Source of the DNA: Frankia gtarii
GTDB taxonomy: Bacteria > Actinomycetota > Actinomycetes > Frankiales > Frankiaceae
Assembly: GCF_025403375.1 (NCBI RefSeq)
Contig: NZ_JAMPTM010000028.1
Coordinates: 1 to 40,074, forward strand
Direction of reading: 5' to 3'
Length of the DNA stretch: 40,074 nucleotides
Shown here piece after piece: positions 32,353 to 40,074 of the stretch. Positions within the stretch are counted from its first letter, which is position 1. Each line of letters starts with the position of its first letter. The notes under the pieces are model-generated. The model did no database searches. It saw only the letters and a program-made list of their open reading frames with translations, and was not told where the DNA came from. A program made the position numbers and the translations under genes.

Positions 32353-33123
32353 AGAATCACCGATATTACGTGTTCCCCGCACCAGCAGCCCAGCGAAGCG
32401 GCCGAAGGCTGCCAGTTCTTCCGCTGTCTGCAGGGCGCGATGTTCGAGCCAGTCAGCCTCCAACACCGTGGGAACCTTCTTCGGTCGCCACTCGGCGGCG
32501 GACTCGTCCCAGAATTCAACCTTGGCCTCGTATTCGCCTGATCGGGACGGCTCGCCGGTCCAGGTGAGGCGCCGGTCCGCGGGTGGGACTCCGCCAGGCG
32601 CGCTGTGAAAGCCCACCGGTCGGCCCTTTCTCCTCCACTCGCCATCGAGAAGATGGTTGAACGTCTTCTCCGGGATGGGAGGACGGCGGTCGGCGGGACG
32701 GGCGGTGTCGGTGTCGGACGCGGCGACCTGGTCGCTTCGTTTCGCCCGCTCGTGCGCCCGGTCGAGGAGAGCCGCCTTTCGCTCGGCGGATATCGGCTCG
32801 CGTGGCAGGGCGGCCGGAGGGCTCCGATCGACGTCGGCGGGCGATACCTGGTCTCCCAGCACCCGCCGGTCCAGCGCCTGCGCCTTCGACTCGACACGGG
32901 AATGCGGCACGTCCCGCGATCCCGACCGGCCGGGATCAACGGAACCGGCGGAATCAACCGGATCGGCGGGGTGGACGGGCTCGGAGGCATCGCGGGCCCG
33001 CGTGGCCGCCAGGTCCAGCAGCCGCGCCTTGGTCTCGGGCACACTGATCCGATCCGTCCGATCCGCCGCACCGGACGAAGGTTCGGGAAGATCAGCGCCG
33101 GGTGCCGGGAGGTCACGCGGCAT
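32353..33123 (-). CDS. Modular toxin with EndoU-type nuclease domain, fused in frame to a permease
   Basis: 257 codons, then open read-through into the permease. It begins MPRDLPAPGADLPEP, like the other toxin (MARDLHSGGPDLPEL), and carries three of the same repeats: ETKARLLDLAATRA, ESKAQALDRRVLG, ERKAALLDRAHERA (about 28-145). Residues 165-235 match a bacterial EndoU RNase domain: FNHLLDGEWRRKGRPVGFHS, TWTGEP, GEYEAKVEFWD, and W-RPKKVP. The two histidines and lysine expected of an EndoU site (HLLDG, GFHS, K) are present. The usual C-terminal end of EndoU is shortened or altered before the permease. No immunity gene follows; the exporter has taken its place. Confidence 0.7.
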
Positions 33124-33223
33124 CGACGCTCACGGGAACAGTATTGCGGCAACGCCCAAAGCCACGGGCGGGTTGCCCAGCCCCGCGAGGGAACAGGTGC
33201 CGGCGCCCGGTCAGACGGCGGGG

Positions 33224-33904
33224 TCAGACAAAGCCTTCCTCCAGCAGGACGGTGTCATCAGGCGTGATGCGATGCCGGCGGCCGGAACCGTCGACGATGC
33301 GGCACCAGCTCTCCACGATCAGCGCGTTCTCGGCCGCTTCCAGACGGATGTCCGCGCCGCCGTACATCCCTGGAACGGGAAACCAGAGCCGACCCTCCGG
33401 TATCTCGGTCAGTACCTCGACCTGCGGAAGTCGCATCCGCCGACGTTCTGTCAGGCCCATACTCACCTCCGCCAGCAGCGGGTGCAGCCGACGTTCGAGC
33501 GCGACCACGACCTCCGCCGTAAGCGGGTGCCGGGCAACAGGGCCCAGAAGGTCAACCAGGTGGCTGTGGCCGCGGGCGGTGGCGATGTCGACGGGCCGCT
33601 CCCCCCGCGTGGTCCGCAACATGCGCCAGGCACCGCGGGACAACAGCCCGTTCACGATGCCGGCCGGCGCACCGTGCCAGGCAGCCTGATGCAACGGCGC
33701 AAATCCGCGGTGCCCGTCGAGCCGCATGGAGTTCACCCAGTTCTGATAGCTGGATCTGTCGAGCTCGCGGAAAAGCGTTTCCCAGTCGCCGTCCCGGGCG
33801 GCATCGGCGATCCGATCCCTGACCGCGGCAACATCGGCGGAGGCAGCGTCCCGCCGGTAGCCAAACCATTCTGTACATTCTCGATCATTCGCGGGGACCA
33901 GCAT
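33224..33904 (-). CDS. Ankyrin-repeat protein
   Basis: 226 residues, ATG 33904. Two ankyrin repeats are seen at about 65-135: HRGFAPLHQAAWHGAPAGIV, NGLLSRGA, then RTTRGERPVDIATARGHSHL, VDLL. The N-terminal part is helical (VRDRIADAARDGDWETLFRELD), and the C-terminal part (about 150-226) is a small sheet-like domain ending EEGFV. Ankyrin proteins of this size occur next to polymorphic toxins as possible immunity proteins, but this one lies upstream of the EndoU toxin rather than downstream. It is cytoplasmic. It could belong to a toxin now lost. Confidence 0.75.
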   Translation of the reverse strand: MLVPANDRECTEWFGYRRDAASADVAAVRDRIADAARDGDWETLFRELDRSSYQNWVNSMRLDGHRGFAPLHQAAWHGAPAGIVNGLLSRGAWRMLRTTRGERPVDIATARGHSHLVDLLGPVARHPLTAEVVVALERRLHPLLAEVSMGLTERRRMRLPQVEVLTEIPEGRLWFPVPGMYGGADIRLEAAENALIVESWCRIVDGSGRRHRITPDDTVLLEEGFV

Positions 33905-34327
33905 GTATCGATCTCGATTCTGCCACCGGTGTCCATGGTGACGGTCGCAAAGCTGTTATTTGCCGCGGAGCCTCAGCCAGGCGTCCAGCTCCTCGTAGTC
34001 GTCGTCGCCCGGACGTACGGTGACGGTGAGGTTCGTCAGGGCGCAGTACTCCTCCGTGCTCATGTTCACCGGGTTGACGAGGTTGCCGTGGGCCACGTCG
34101 ACGGTCAGGCAGCCCTGGAACTTCTCCCCCGCCCCGAGAGTCGCCGCGTTGAACGCCGGTTCGCAGCCGAACGTCGGCTGGACCCGGGCGCCTTCCGGCG
34201 TGCGGACGAAGAAGTCGAACGGGTTCACATCGAAGCCCTGCTTCTGCGAGGCGAACGACACCATGAAGGTGGCGAACGCCGGGGCGTTGGTCGGCTTGGT
34301 GAAGCCGCTGTCGAAGGACGCGACCGT

Positions 34328-34404
34328 TGTAGGGATCGGATCTACTTGGCCACTCGCCGTAGTAGTTGGCCAGTAGATGGCCAGCAGCACGGGTACTTGG
34401 CCAG
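34328..34404. repeat. Left end: terminal inverted repeat and subterminal repeats
   Basis: TGTAGGGATCGGAT at 34328-34341, TGGCCACTC at 34347-34355, AGTTGGCCAG at 34364-34373, TTGGCCAG at 34397-34404. These are probable transposase sites. Confidence 0.85.
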
Positions 34405-34475
34405 CGGCCCGCAGCCGGCCGAGGCCGCGGCTGCTGCTTGGCATAGCTCCGGGGAGTCCTTGGGATGATGGGTCG

Positions 34476-35012
34476 GTGACGATTGATCGCCCGTCCAGGG
34501 CCACCGCGGACAGCGCCATTGTGGCGGCCGAAGCAGGTTCACCCCTCGTCCACGGGTCCTGCACACTGTCCCGTGACCTGGCGGTACCGCCAGGTCGTGT
34601 CTTCGCGGCCTTCTCCGACCTCGCCCTGCGCCAACGCTGGTTCCGCATACCCAGCGAGCCCGGGACGGCCCATCACGAGCTGGACTTCCGCGTCAGCGGA
34701 TGCGAGATCGCCCGCGGCACGTTCGCCCCCTCGGGCGTTCCGGAGCAGATCGAGTATCGCTCGGAGTTCCTGGACATCGTCCCTGACGAACGTATCGTGT
34801 TCACCTACACGATCATGCTCGACGGTCACCGCCGCTCCGTGTCACTCGTCACCGTGGAGCTGGCCGCCGAGGGAAGCGGCACACGCGTGACCCGTACCGA
34901 ACAGTACGTGTTCCTTGTCCTCACGGGCGACGGCCAGGTCGATGTCGCCCACCTCGAAGGCAGTATGCGGTTGCAGTTCAACGGCTTGGAGTCGGCCGTA
35001 GTCCGTTCCTGA
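34476..35012 (+). CDS. SRPBCC (AHSA1-like) domain protein carried by the element
   Basis: 178 residues from GTG 34476; an in-frame ATG at 34377 would add low-complexity residues encoded by the element end. The domain covers about residues 30-170: SRDLAVPPGRVFAAFSDLALR, QRWFRIPS, ELDFRVSGCEIARGTF, EYRSEFLDIVPDERIVFTYT, TRVTRTEQYVFL. That is the strand-helix-strand order of the Bet v1/AHSA1 fold, a hydrophobic-ligand-binding or Hsp90-cochaperone-like family common in actinomycetes. All of it lies within the mobile element, on the strand opposite to its host gene. Its role as cargo is unknown. Confidence 0.85.
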   Translation: MTIDRPSRATADSAIVAAEAGSPLVHGSCTLSRDLAVPPGRVFAAFSDLALRQRWFRIPSEPGTAHHELDFRVSGCEIARGTFAPSGVPEQIEYRSEFLDIVPDERIVFTYTIMLDGHRRSVSLVTVELAAEGSGTRVTRTEQYVFLVLTGDGQVDVAHLEGSMRLQFNGLESAVVRS

Positions 35013-35156
35013 GCGGTGGCCAGGTAAAGAGACTCGGTCTCAAGGGCGCTGTTCCGCCTCAGCCCACAGCCTGTCCGGCGGACATGATCTTTGAGAGTGG
35101 GCGCCGCTGGTCACAGCGTTGCGGGCCTCACGCTGAAGCTGCTGGGCGCGGTCAAT

Positions 35157-35247
35157 CTGGCCAACTATGACGGCGGCCGGCACGCTGGTGCTGGCCAACA
35201 ACAGCGTTTCACCAGCACTGAGTGGCCATCTTCATCCGATCCCTACA
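35157..35247. repeat. Right end: terminal inverted repeat and subterminal repeats
   Basis: CTGGCCAACT at 35157-35166 is the exact inverse of the left AGTTGGCCAG. CTGGCCAA lies at 35191-35198, GAGTGGCCA at 35220-35228, and ATCCGATCCCTACA at 35234-35247. Confidence 0.85.
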
Positions 35248-35660
35248 ACCGTCTTCGGCGCGGCCACGCTGACGGTCGCCGCGACGTCGCCACTCTTGCG
35301 GATCTCCAGAATCTCGCCGTACTGGGCCTGCTTCGCACCGCCCGCCGTCGAGCCCGACTGCCCCGCCGGCGCGCCGGCTGCTCCGCTCGCGTCGGCGCCC
35401 TGCGTCGGTCCGGCGGTCGTCCCCGTGGTGGAGACGGACGTGTCCTCCAGGCAGCCGGTCAGCCCGACCATCCCCGCGAGGATGCCGGTGATGACGACCG
35501 GCGGGTATGCCGAACGCGCTACGGCAAGGTGTGCCCGGCGGTGGTTTCCGCGGCGGCGACGGGACCGGTTGTCCGTCCGCTTGGGAAGCCGAAGGCCGCG
35601 GAGGCGGCGCGGTGGAACGGTGATGCGAGACGCATGGATTCCCCCTGAACCAGCGTGTGC

Positions 35661-35685
35661 GCCGAAGGCTGTCCCGGCCTTCGGC
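35661..35685. terminator. Perfect 9-bp hairpin between drmMI and the lipoprotein gene
   Basis: GCCGAAGGC (35661-35669) pairs with GCCTTCGGC (35677-35685) across a 7-base loop. It lies 107 bp after the drmMI stop on the transcribed strand. It could end the drmMI transcript and so uncouple it from the genes that now follow. Confidence 0.6.
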
Positions 35686-35791
35686 GGTGGTGCGGCGGGC
35701 GGAGACGGACGATGTATCCGTTCGCCGACCGGCCGCCTGTCCTAACCGACCCGCTGCAGATCACGATGGGCCGGATCGGGCGAGCACAGAC

Positions 35792-38700
35792 TTACAGGTC
35801 GAACAGGGCCTCGCCTGGCGGCGCGGCGGCGGCCGGCTTGGTGCGGGCGCCCTTCTTCCTGGCACCCTTCTCGTGCAGCCCGGCGGCGACCTCCTCGGCG
35901 TACCGGGCGTGGTTCAGCTCGAGGAGCCGGTCGAGCACCTCCCGCTGCGCCCACGGCCCGATCGTGTACCGGGTGTACTTCCCGGCTGGGTGAAAGCCGT
36001 GGTCGAGCCCCCGCTCGATCATGTCGTCCCAGCCGTACGCCCGGAAGGTAGCCTCATCAATAAGCCGATGAATCTCCCGCAACTCGACGATATCGGCATC
36101 CTTACAACCAGAATCGAACACCAAATTGTACGTCTTCGTCAACCCCGACTGCCGCGCCAGCATCAGATCTTGCCGGAACCCGTCCAGCCTCTCCCCGAGT
36201 CGCCACATCTCCTGACTTTGTTTACAGAATGGAAATGTCTCGAACGCGTCCGTCACCGAATACTGTAGATCGGACTTCAGTGTTGCCGATCGCGCCACGG
36301 CCCACCAATAGTGCGCGCCACTTGACATCATCGAGAGAAACGAGTAGCTACTCGTCGCGAATATGATCAGCTTCTCATTGAAAACCGACCCGGTCGGCAC
36401 CATGACAGGAGTCGCCGTTCTGCTGACGCGAGCGATCACGACCACACTACGCCGGCCCGACAACGCATCGAGAAGCTCGGGGCGACGCTCCGCGAACTGC
36501 CACCATATGTCTCGGACGGACTTTCGAAGAAGCACTTCCTCGCGCTCCGGTCTAACCTCTTCCACTACCTTCTTGTAACACTCCGCATACGCCTTCGCCC
36601 GCTCTTCCGACCAGTCATGGAAGTTGATTACCCAGCGCCTTCCAGAAAGATCAGGACTAGAGTTGATATCCTGACCGGTCAGGTAGGGGAAAAGTACATC
36701 GGCATAATGTTGATCCTTTTCGATCAACGCGCAGGCGTCATTTTGATCAATCGTAAATCCAGCCCCCCAGACCTTTACCCCCAGAATGCCGAGAACCCGT
36801 TCGACGTGAAGTCGTTTCGGCACACCGGTCGTGCGAGATCTCGGGTCGAGCGAGGAGGTGATGCCGTCCACCGCCACCCCGTCGGCGATTCGCGGTGCCA
36901 CGACAGACAGGTCGCATCGGCTGGTCCAGACCGCACAGTACTCCAGGGCCGCGCTTCGGGACGGCCAAGGCGCACTCTTCAGTGACCGGCGTATGGTCAC
37001 ACCGTCGCCCACGATCTGATCCAGTCCAACTCTCCGGCTGTCCCCTTGGGCGAGGGTGTTCGTCGCGACGATTCCTGCCTGGCCCGCGGCGCCCAGTACT
37101 TGGTGGATACGCAGAACGAAGTAGGCGACCAGATCGGCTGTTCCCCGGGTCCCCCGCACGCTACGGGCGAGGTGATCGACGAGGTGGTCACGGTAGCGTT
37201 GCCCCACGACCGGCAACAGTTTGGTTCCACCGAAGAACGGGGGGTTGCCGATGACGGCGTCAAAACCTTCCCGCTCGAACACCTCGGGGAAGACCAGGGG
37301 CCAGTGGATGGGGTGGCGGTCGAAGCCGTCCTTGACGTGATCGGTGGCCAGCCAGCGGGTGATCTCGCGCTTGGCATCGTCCACATCCCGGCGGCCTTCG
37401 GCGACGTCGGCGGCGAGTTTGGCCGCCTCCTGCGAGGCGATTTTCTGGCCGCGGTCGCCGCGGCCGGCGTGGGCCAGGGTGGCGCCGATCAGGGCGTCGG
37501 CGAACAGGGTGGCCTGGGCCGTTCGCGCCTTCGCGTCGTTGAGGAGGGCCTTCTTCTCGTCCAGGCCGGTCAGGGACGAGCCGTCCTTCTCGACGAGTTC
37601 GCGGCGTTCGGCGGCGACGTCTCGGGTCAGTTCGCGGATGCCGGCGGTCCAGCCGAAGATGTCGGAGTGGATCTCGCGGCCCTTGGCCGGGTCGAGGTGC
37701 AGGTACTCGAGCTGGTCCAGGGAGGTGATGCCGAGCAGGGAGTCGCCGGCGACCAGTTTGTCGTCGAGGAAGGTGAAGGGGCGGCGGGTGTCCATGGAGA
37801 CCAGCCACAGCGACAGCTTCGCCATCTCGACGGCCATCTCGTTGATGTCCGCCCCGTACAGGCAGTGCTCGATGATCGCCCGGCGGGCCTCGACGACGAC
37901 CTCGTCCTCCTCGGCGTCCCGGCCCAGCCACTCGCCGGTCTCGTCGTGCCCGGCCAGGCCGTCAGAACCGGAGACGGCCCCGTTGGCCGCCGCCGCCGCC
38001 CGGCCACCAGCCCGGGGATCACCCTCCAGCGTCCAGGCCTCGACGAGGCGGGCGCCGAGGTAGCGGGCGGCGGCGACGAGGAACGCCGCCGAGCCCATCG
38101 CGATGTCGGCGACCTTCAGGGCGAGGATGTCCGTGCTGGAACGCAGCTTCCAGGCGTTGGTGTCGGCGGTCTGCAACGGGCCGGGCGCGTAGACCAGCGG
38201 CTCCAGGGCGTTGTTCGCGACCTCCTCGGCGAGGAACCGCGGCGTGTAGTGCGTCCCGGTGTTCTTGCGCAGCGGCGACTCGGTGACATACAGGCCGCTT
38301 TCGAGGATCACCACCGGCTGGTCGCGCAGGTCTCGGCGCAGCAGGCCGAAGAACGGCAGCAGCCGCTCGGCGGTCGGGTAGTCCCCTCGGGTCACGGCGA
38401 GCAGGGCCTTGCGGGCCTCCTCCCGCTCGCCGGCCTCCAGCGGGACGAGCCGCTTCTCGACCGCCTTCGCCGAGCCGAGGCCACTCGCGGCGTACGTCTC
38501 GACGAGGGCGGCGGCGAGCAGCGGCCGGCCCCGGTGCCGCGACGCCAGCTCCTCCAGCTCGGACAGTGTCGCCTCGGCCTCCAGGCCCTCCTTGCCGACC
38601 AGGCCGACGACGACCTGGCCGGCTTCGGCCCGCTTCGCGTCGTAGGACAGCAGGCCCTCGTAGACGTAACCGATCTGCTCGACGTCCAGGGACCGGAAGC

Positions 38701-40074
38701 TCAACGTCCGCCGTTCCCGCGACTTCCCGGAGCCGACCTGGATGTACTGCACGGCGCGCAGCATGTGCAGGACGGTCCGGTCGTCGACGCCGAGCGGCAG
38801 CCAGGGATGCGTGTCCGGGTCGAACAGGGAACCGCCGTGGGCGTGCATCCGCAGCCGGGGATGGTCGACGCCGGTGTAGACGGCGGTGAACAGCGCGCGC
38901 AGCCGGTGCCAGGCCGCCGTCGACTGCTCCAGATCGTCTTCGGTGGCGCCGTCGGAAAGCTGCTGCTCCAGCTCCGCGCACAGCCGGCCGACCGAGTAGG
39001 TGCCCGCATACAGCTCGTTGTCAGCGGGCAGCAGGCCGCGTTCCTCGGCGTAGAGCAGGAACACGATCCGCATCATCACCGCGACCGCGCCGCGGTAGAC
39101 GTTGTGCTCGCGGATGTCGCGCAGCCCGATGCCGCCGCGGGCATGCTCGGCGACGTGCCAGCGGCCGAAGGCGGCGACGAGCAGCTCGACGGCCTGGCGG
39201 ACCTGGATGCCCAGCGCCTCGGTGATCTCCTCCTGGCTGCCGAGGCTCGCGTTCAGCAGCGGGACGAGCGTCTCCGCGTCCGGCACGCCGAAGAACCGGC
39301 GCCGGCACAGCAGCGAGACGAACGCGCGCACCACGTCCCGCTCGGCCGCCTCCGGCCAGGACACCGCGTCGAACACCGCCGTCGTCGTCACCCCGCCGCG
39401 CGGCGCCCACACCAGCGCCCACTGCCGGCCGTTCGTGACCAGCGCCAGCTCGACGCCGTGATGCCGGCAGGCCAGCGCCGCCCGGTCCACCGGGGTCGCC
39501 GCCCACGCCTGCCCGGCGATCCGCCCCGTCGGCGACTGCCCGGGCGCCACGACCAGGCCGAGCAGCCGCACCGCGTCCGGCTTCACCCCGGCCGAACTTC
39601 CCGAGCCCGAAGCATCGTCGGCAGCCGCACCGGCGGCGCCGTCGACGTTCGGGTCGACGAGGACGAAGGACGGGACGATGCGGGTGTCGTGCTGGTCGAC
39701 GTCCACGGCGAGCGCGGACAGGGAGTCGGCGACATCGGCCCCGGCAGCGGCCTCGACGTCGGCATCGGTCTCGACGTCGGTGGCGGCCTCGGGCCAGATC
39801 AGGGCGTCGCCCCAGCCGAGCAGTTCGGCGAGCACGAACCGGACCCAGTCGCGCTGACCGGCCGCCGGGGCATCCAGCCAGGCGGTGTGTTCCCGGCGCA
39901 GCCGCTGCCGGGCCTTCTTCTCCAGTGGGTCGAGCGTCGGCCAGACCCGCCGCAACACCGGCAGGCTGAGGAACGGGCCGCTGACGTCGATCAGGCTCAG
40001 CCAGTCGCGGTGCTGCGCCGCCCCGTCCTGGACCGGGGGACGCCGCCGCCCGGAACCGCCGGGCCCACCGGAAC
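35792..40074 (-). CDS. drmMI: DISARM class 1 adenine methyltransferase DrmMI, 5' end beyond the window
   Basis: The frame is open to the right edge (about 1426 residues). The GTG at 39958 is not the true start, since the preceding in-frame residues (AQHRDWLSLIDVSGPFLSL) belong to the family. An N-terminal restriction-like domain is followed by GTHYTPRFLAEEV, AdoMet motif DIAMGSAAFLVAAARYLGA and the catalytic GNPPFFGG, all intact. A C-terminal target-recognition part and the family tail (LDRLLELNHARYAEE) complete it. This Eco57I/BrxX-like methylase marks host DNA for DISARM. The part coding for the recognition region (about 36020-36900) is much richer in A+T than the rest. The usual first gene, drmD, should lie just outside the window. 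Confidence 0.9.
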   Translation of the reverse strand, partial: SGGPGGSGRRRPPVQDGAAQHRDWLSLIDVSGPFLSLPVLRRVWPTLDPLEKKARQRLRREHTAWLDAPAAGQRDWVRFVLAELLGWGDALIWPEAATDVETDADVEAAAGADVADSLSALAVDVDQHDTRIVPSFVLVDPNVDGAAGAAADDASGSGSSAGVKPDAVRLLGLVVAPGQSPTGRIAGQAWAATPVDRAALACRHHGVELALVTNGRQWALVWAPRGGVTTTAVFDAVSWPEAAERDVVRAFVSLLCRRRFFGVPDAETLVPLLNASLGSQEEITEALGIQVRQAVELLVAAFGRWHVAEHARGGIGLRDIREHNVYRGAVAVMMRIVFLLYAEERGLLPADNELYAGTYSVGRLCAELEQQLSDGATEDDLEQSTAAWHRLRALFTAVYTGVDHPRLRMHAHGGSLFDPDTHPWLPLGVDDRTVLHMLRAVQYIQVGSGKSRERRTLSFRSLDVEQIGYVYEGLLSYDAKRAEAGQVVVGLVGKEGLEAEATLSELEELASRHRGRPLLAAALVETYAASGLGSAKAVEKRLVPLEAGEREEARKALLAVTRGDYPTAERLLPFFGLLRRDLRDQPVVILESGLYVTESPLRKNTGTHYTPRFLAEEVANNALEPLVYAPGPLQTADTNAWKLRSSTDILALKVADIAMGSAAFLVAAARYLGARLVEAWTLEGDPRAGGRAAAAANGAVSGSDGLAGHDETGEWLGRDAEEDEVVVEARRAIIEHCLYGADINEMAVEMAKLSLWLVSMDTRRPFTFLDDKLVAGDSLLGITSLDQLEYLHLDPAKGREIHSDIFGWTAGIRELTRDVAAERRELVEKDGSSLTGLDEKKALLNDAKARTAQATLFADALIGATLAHAGRGDRGQKIASQEAAKLAADVAEGRRDVDDAKREITRWLATDHVKDGFDRHPIHWPLVFPEVFEREGFDAVIGNPPFFGGTKLLPVVGQRYRDHLVDHLARSVRGTRGTADLVAYFVLRIHQVLGAAGQAGIVATNTLAQGDSRRVGLDQIVGDGVTIRRSLKSAPWPSRSAALEYCAVWTSRCDLSVVAPRIADGVAVDGITSSLDPRSRTTGVPKRLHVERVLGILGVKVWGAGFTIDQNDACALIEKDQHYADVLFPYLTGQDINSSPDLSGRRWVINFHDWSEERAKAYAECYKKVVEEVRPEREEVLLRKSVRDIWWQFAERRPELLDALSGRRSVVVIARVSRTATPVMVPTGSVFNEKLIIFATSSYSFLSMMSSGAHYWWAVARSATLKSDLQYSVTDAFETFPFCKQSQEMWRLGERLDGFRQDLMLARQSGLTKTYNLVFDSGCKDADIVELREIHRLIDEATFRAYGWDDMIERGLDHGFHPAGKYTRYTIGPWAQREVLDRLLELNHARYAEEVAAGLHEKGARKKGARTKPAAAAPPGEALFDL

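Larger units (their letters stand above)
34328..35247. mobile_element. 920-bp non-autonomous transposable element with TGT...ACA ends and cargo gene
   Basis: The element starts TGTAGGGATCGGAT and ends with its exact reverse complement (ATCCGATCCCTACA). After a 5-bp gap a further TGGCCACTC matches on both ends. ACCGT is duplicated at both sides (34323-34327, 35248-35252), and the interrupted lipoprotein gene is restored if the element is removed. Inside each end are more copies of (T/A)TGGCCA facing inward: left at about 34347, 34367, 34397; right at about 35157 and 35191. TGT/ACA ends, 5-bp duplication and subterminal repeats recall the TnsB/TniA/Mu type of DDE transposon. No transposase lies inside, so it would have to be moved in trans. 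Confidence 0.9.
33956..35635 (-). pseudogene. DUF4352-like lipoprotein gene, interrupted by a 920-bp element and frameshifted near its start
   Basis: The 5' part (35635-35248) begins at ATG 35635 behind AGGGGGA. It changes frame at about 35575-35590, then shows a lipoprotein signal (VVITGILAGMVGLTGC) and AQYGEILEIRKSGDVAATVSV, AAPKTV. The 3' part (34327-33956) continues VASFDSGFTKPTN, AFATFMVSFASQKQGFDV, FDFFVRTPEGARVQP. Removing 34328-35247 and one target copy rejoins them in frame as AAPKTVASFDSG. The protein would be an exported, lipid-anchored Ig-like domain protein. It now has two independent lesions and no product is expected. Confidence 0.85.

Noticed and set aside
35013-35160. Transposase remnant inside the 920-bp element
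   Set aside because: No frame shows a DDE or integrase motif; only subterminal repeats and a small GAGAC-tcg-GTCTC palindrome are present.
35232-35471. 79-residue stand-alone lipoprotein starting at MVGLTGC
   Set aside because: A start there would leave no signal peptide before the lipobox; it is the 5' part of the interrupted gene ending inside the element's terminal repeat.

Overview
This is a window of very GC-rich DNA (well over 65 % G+C in most genes), with GTG and TTG starts, Hanks-type Ser/Thr kinases, an ECF sigma factor, TetR, F420/FMN-type oxidoreductase families and large modular toxins. That combination points to a filamentous actinomycete, most likely Frankia or a close relative. 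The assignment rests on style and gene content, not on a marker gene.

The left part (1-12.5 kb) is an eroded zone. It holds a partial Ser/Thr kinase, a multiply broken UvrA-like gene, a truncated ECF sigma factor with its membrane partner, a CobW/G3E metallochaperone flanked by direct repeats, two related secreted proteins with a broken Ig-like tail, a second membrane kinase, a TetR / luciferase-like fragment / PPOX-oxidoreductase cluster, the 3' remnant of a tRNA, and a UvrD-type helicase gene with at least four inactivating lesions. The number of remnants suggests the shoulder of a genomic island.

The centre (12.6-23.2 kb, all minus strand, tightly packed) is an intact defence operon. Read in transcription order it is drmA (helicase), drmB (DUF1998), drmC (PLD-family), a helix-turn-helix/N6-methylase/specificity-like fusion whose catalytic NPP(Y/F) motif has become GPPS, and a Ser/Thr kinase with a TPR-like tail. 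drmA-B-C is the core of the DISARM anti-phage system. The class 1 adenine methylase, drmMI, lies at the far right (35.8 kb to beyond the window edge) in the same orientation. The two halves of the system are therefore separated by about 12.5 kb of accessory DNA.

The insert (23.3-35.7 kb) is a conflict-gene deposit. It carries remnants of two VapBC-like modules flanking a toxin-immunity pair, an HsdR-N/RAMA protein split by one nonsense codon, and an AlbA_2/Schlafen-type regulator behind a nested palindromic operator. Next come a three-gene ABC-2 exporter whose first permease is fused in frame to an EndoU-type toxin, an ankyrin protein, and a DUF4352-like lipoprotein gene interrupted by a 920-bp element. 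That element has 14-bp terminal inverted repeats, subterminal repeats and a perfect 5-bp target duplication. It has no transposase and carries an SRPBCC gene.

The two toxin genes share their upstream leader, their N-terminal opening and a repeated Lys/Leu-Asp motif, but end in different effector domains. The strongest candidates for something new are the DISARM extension (pseudo-methylase plus kinase), this toxin family and the cargo-carrying 920-bp element.
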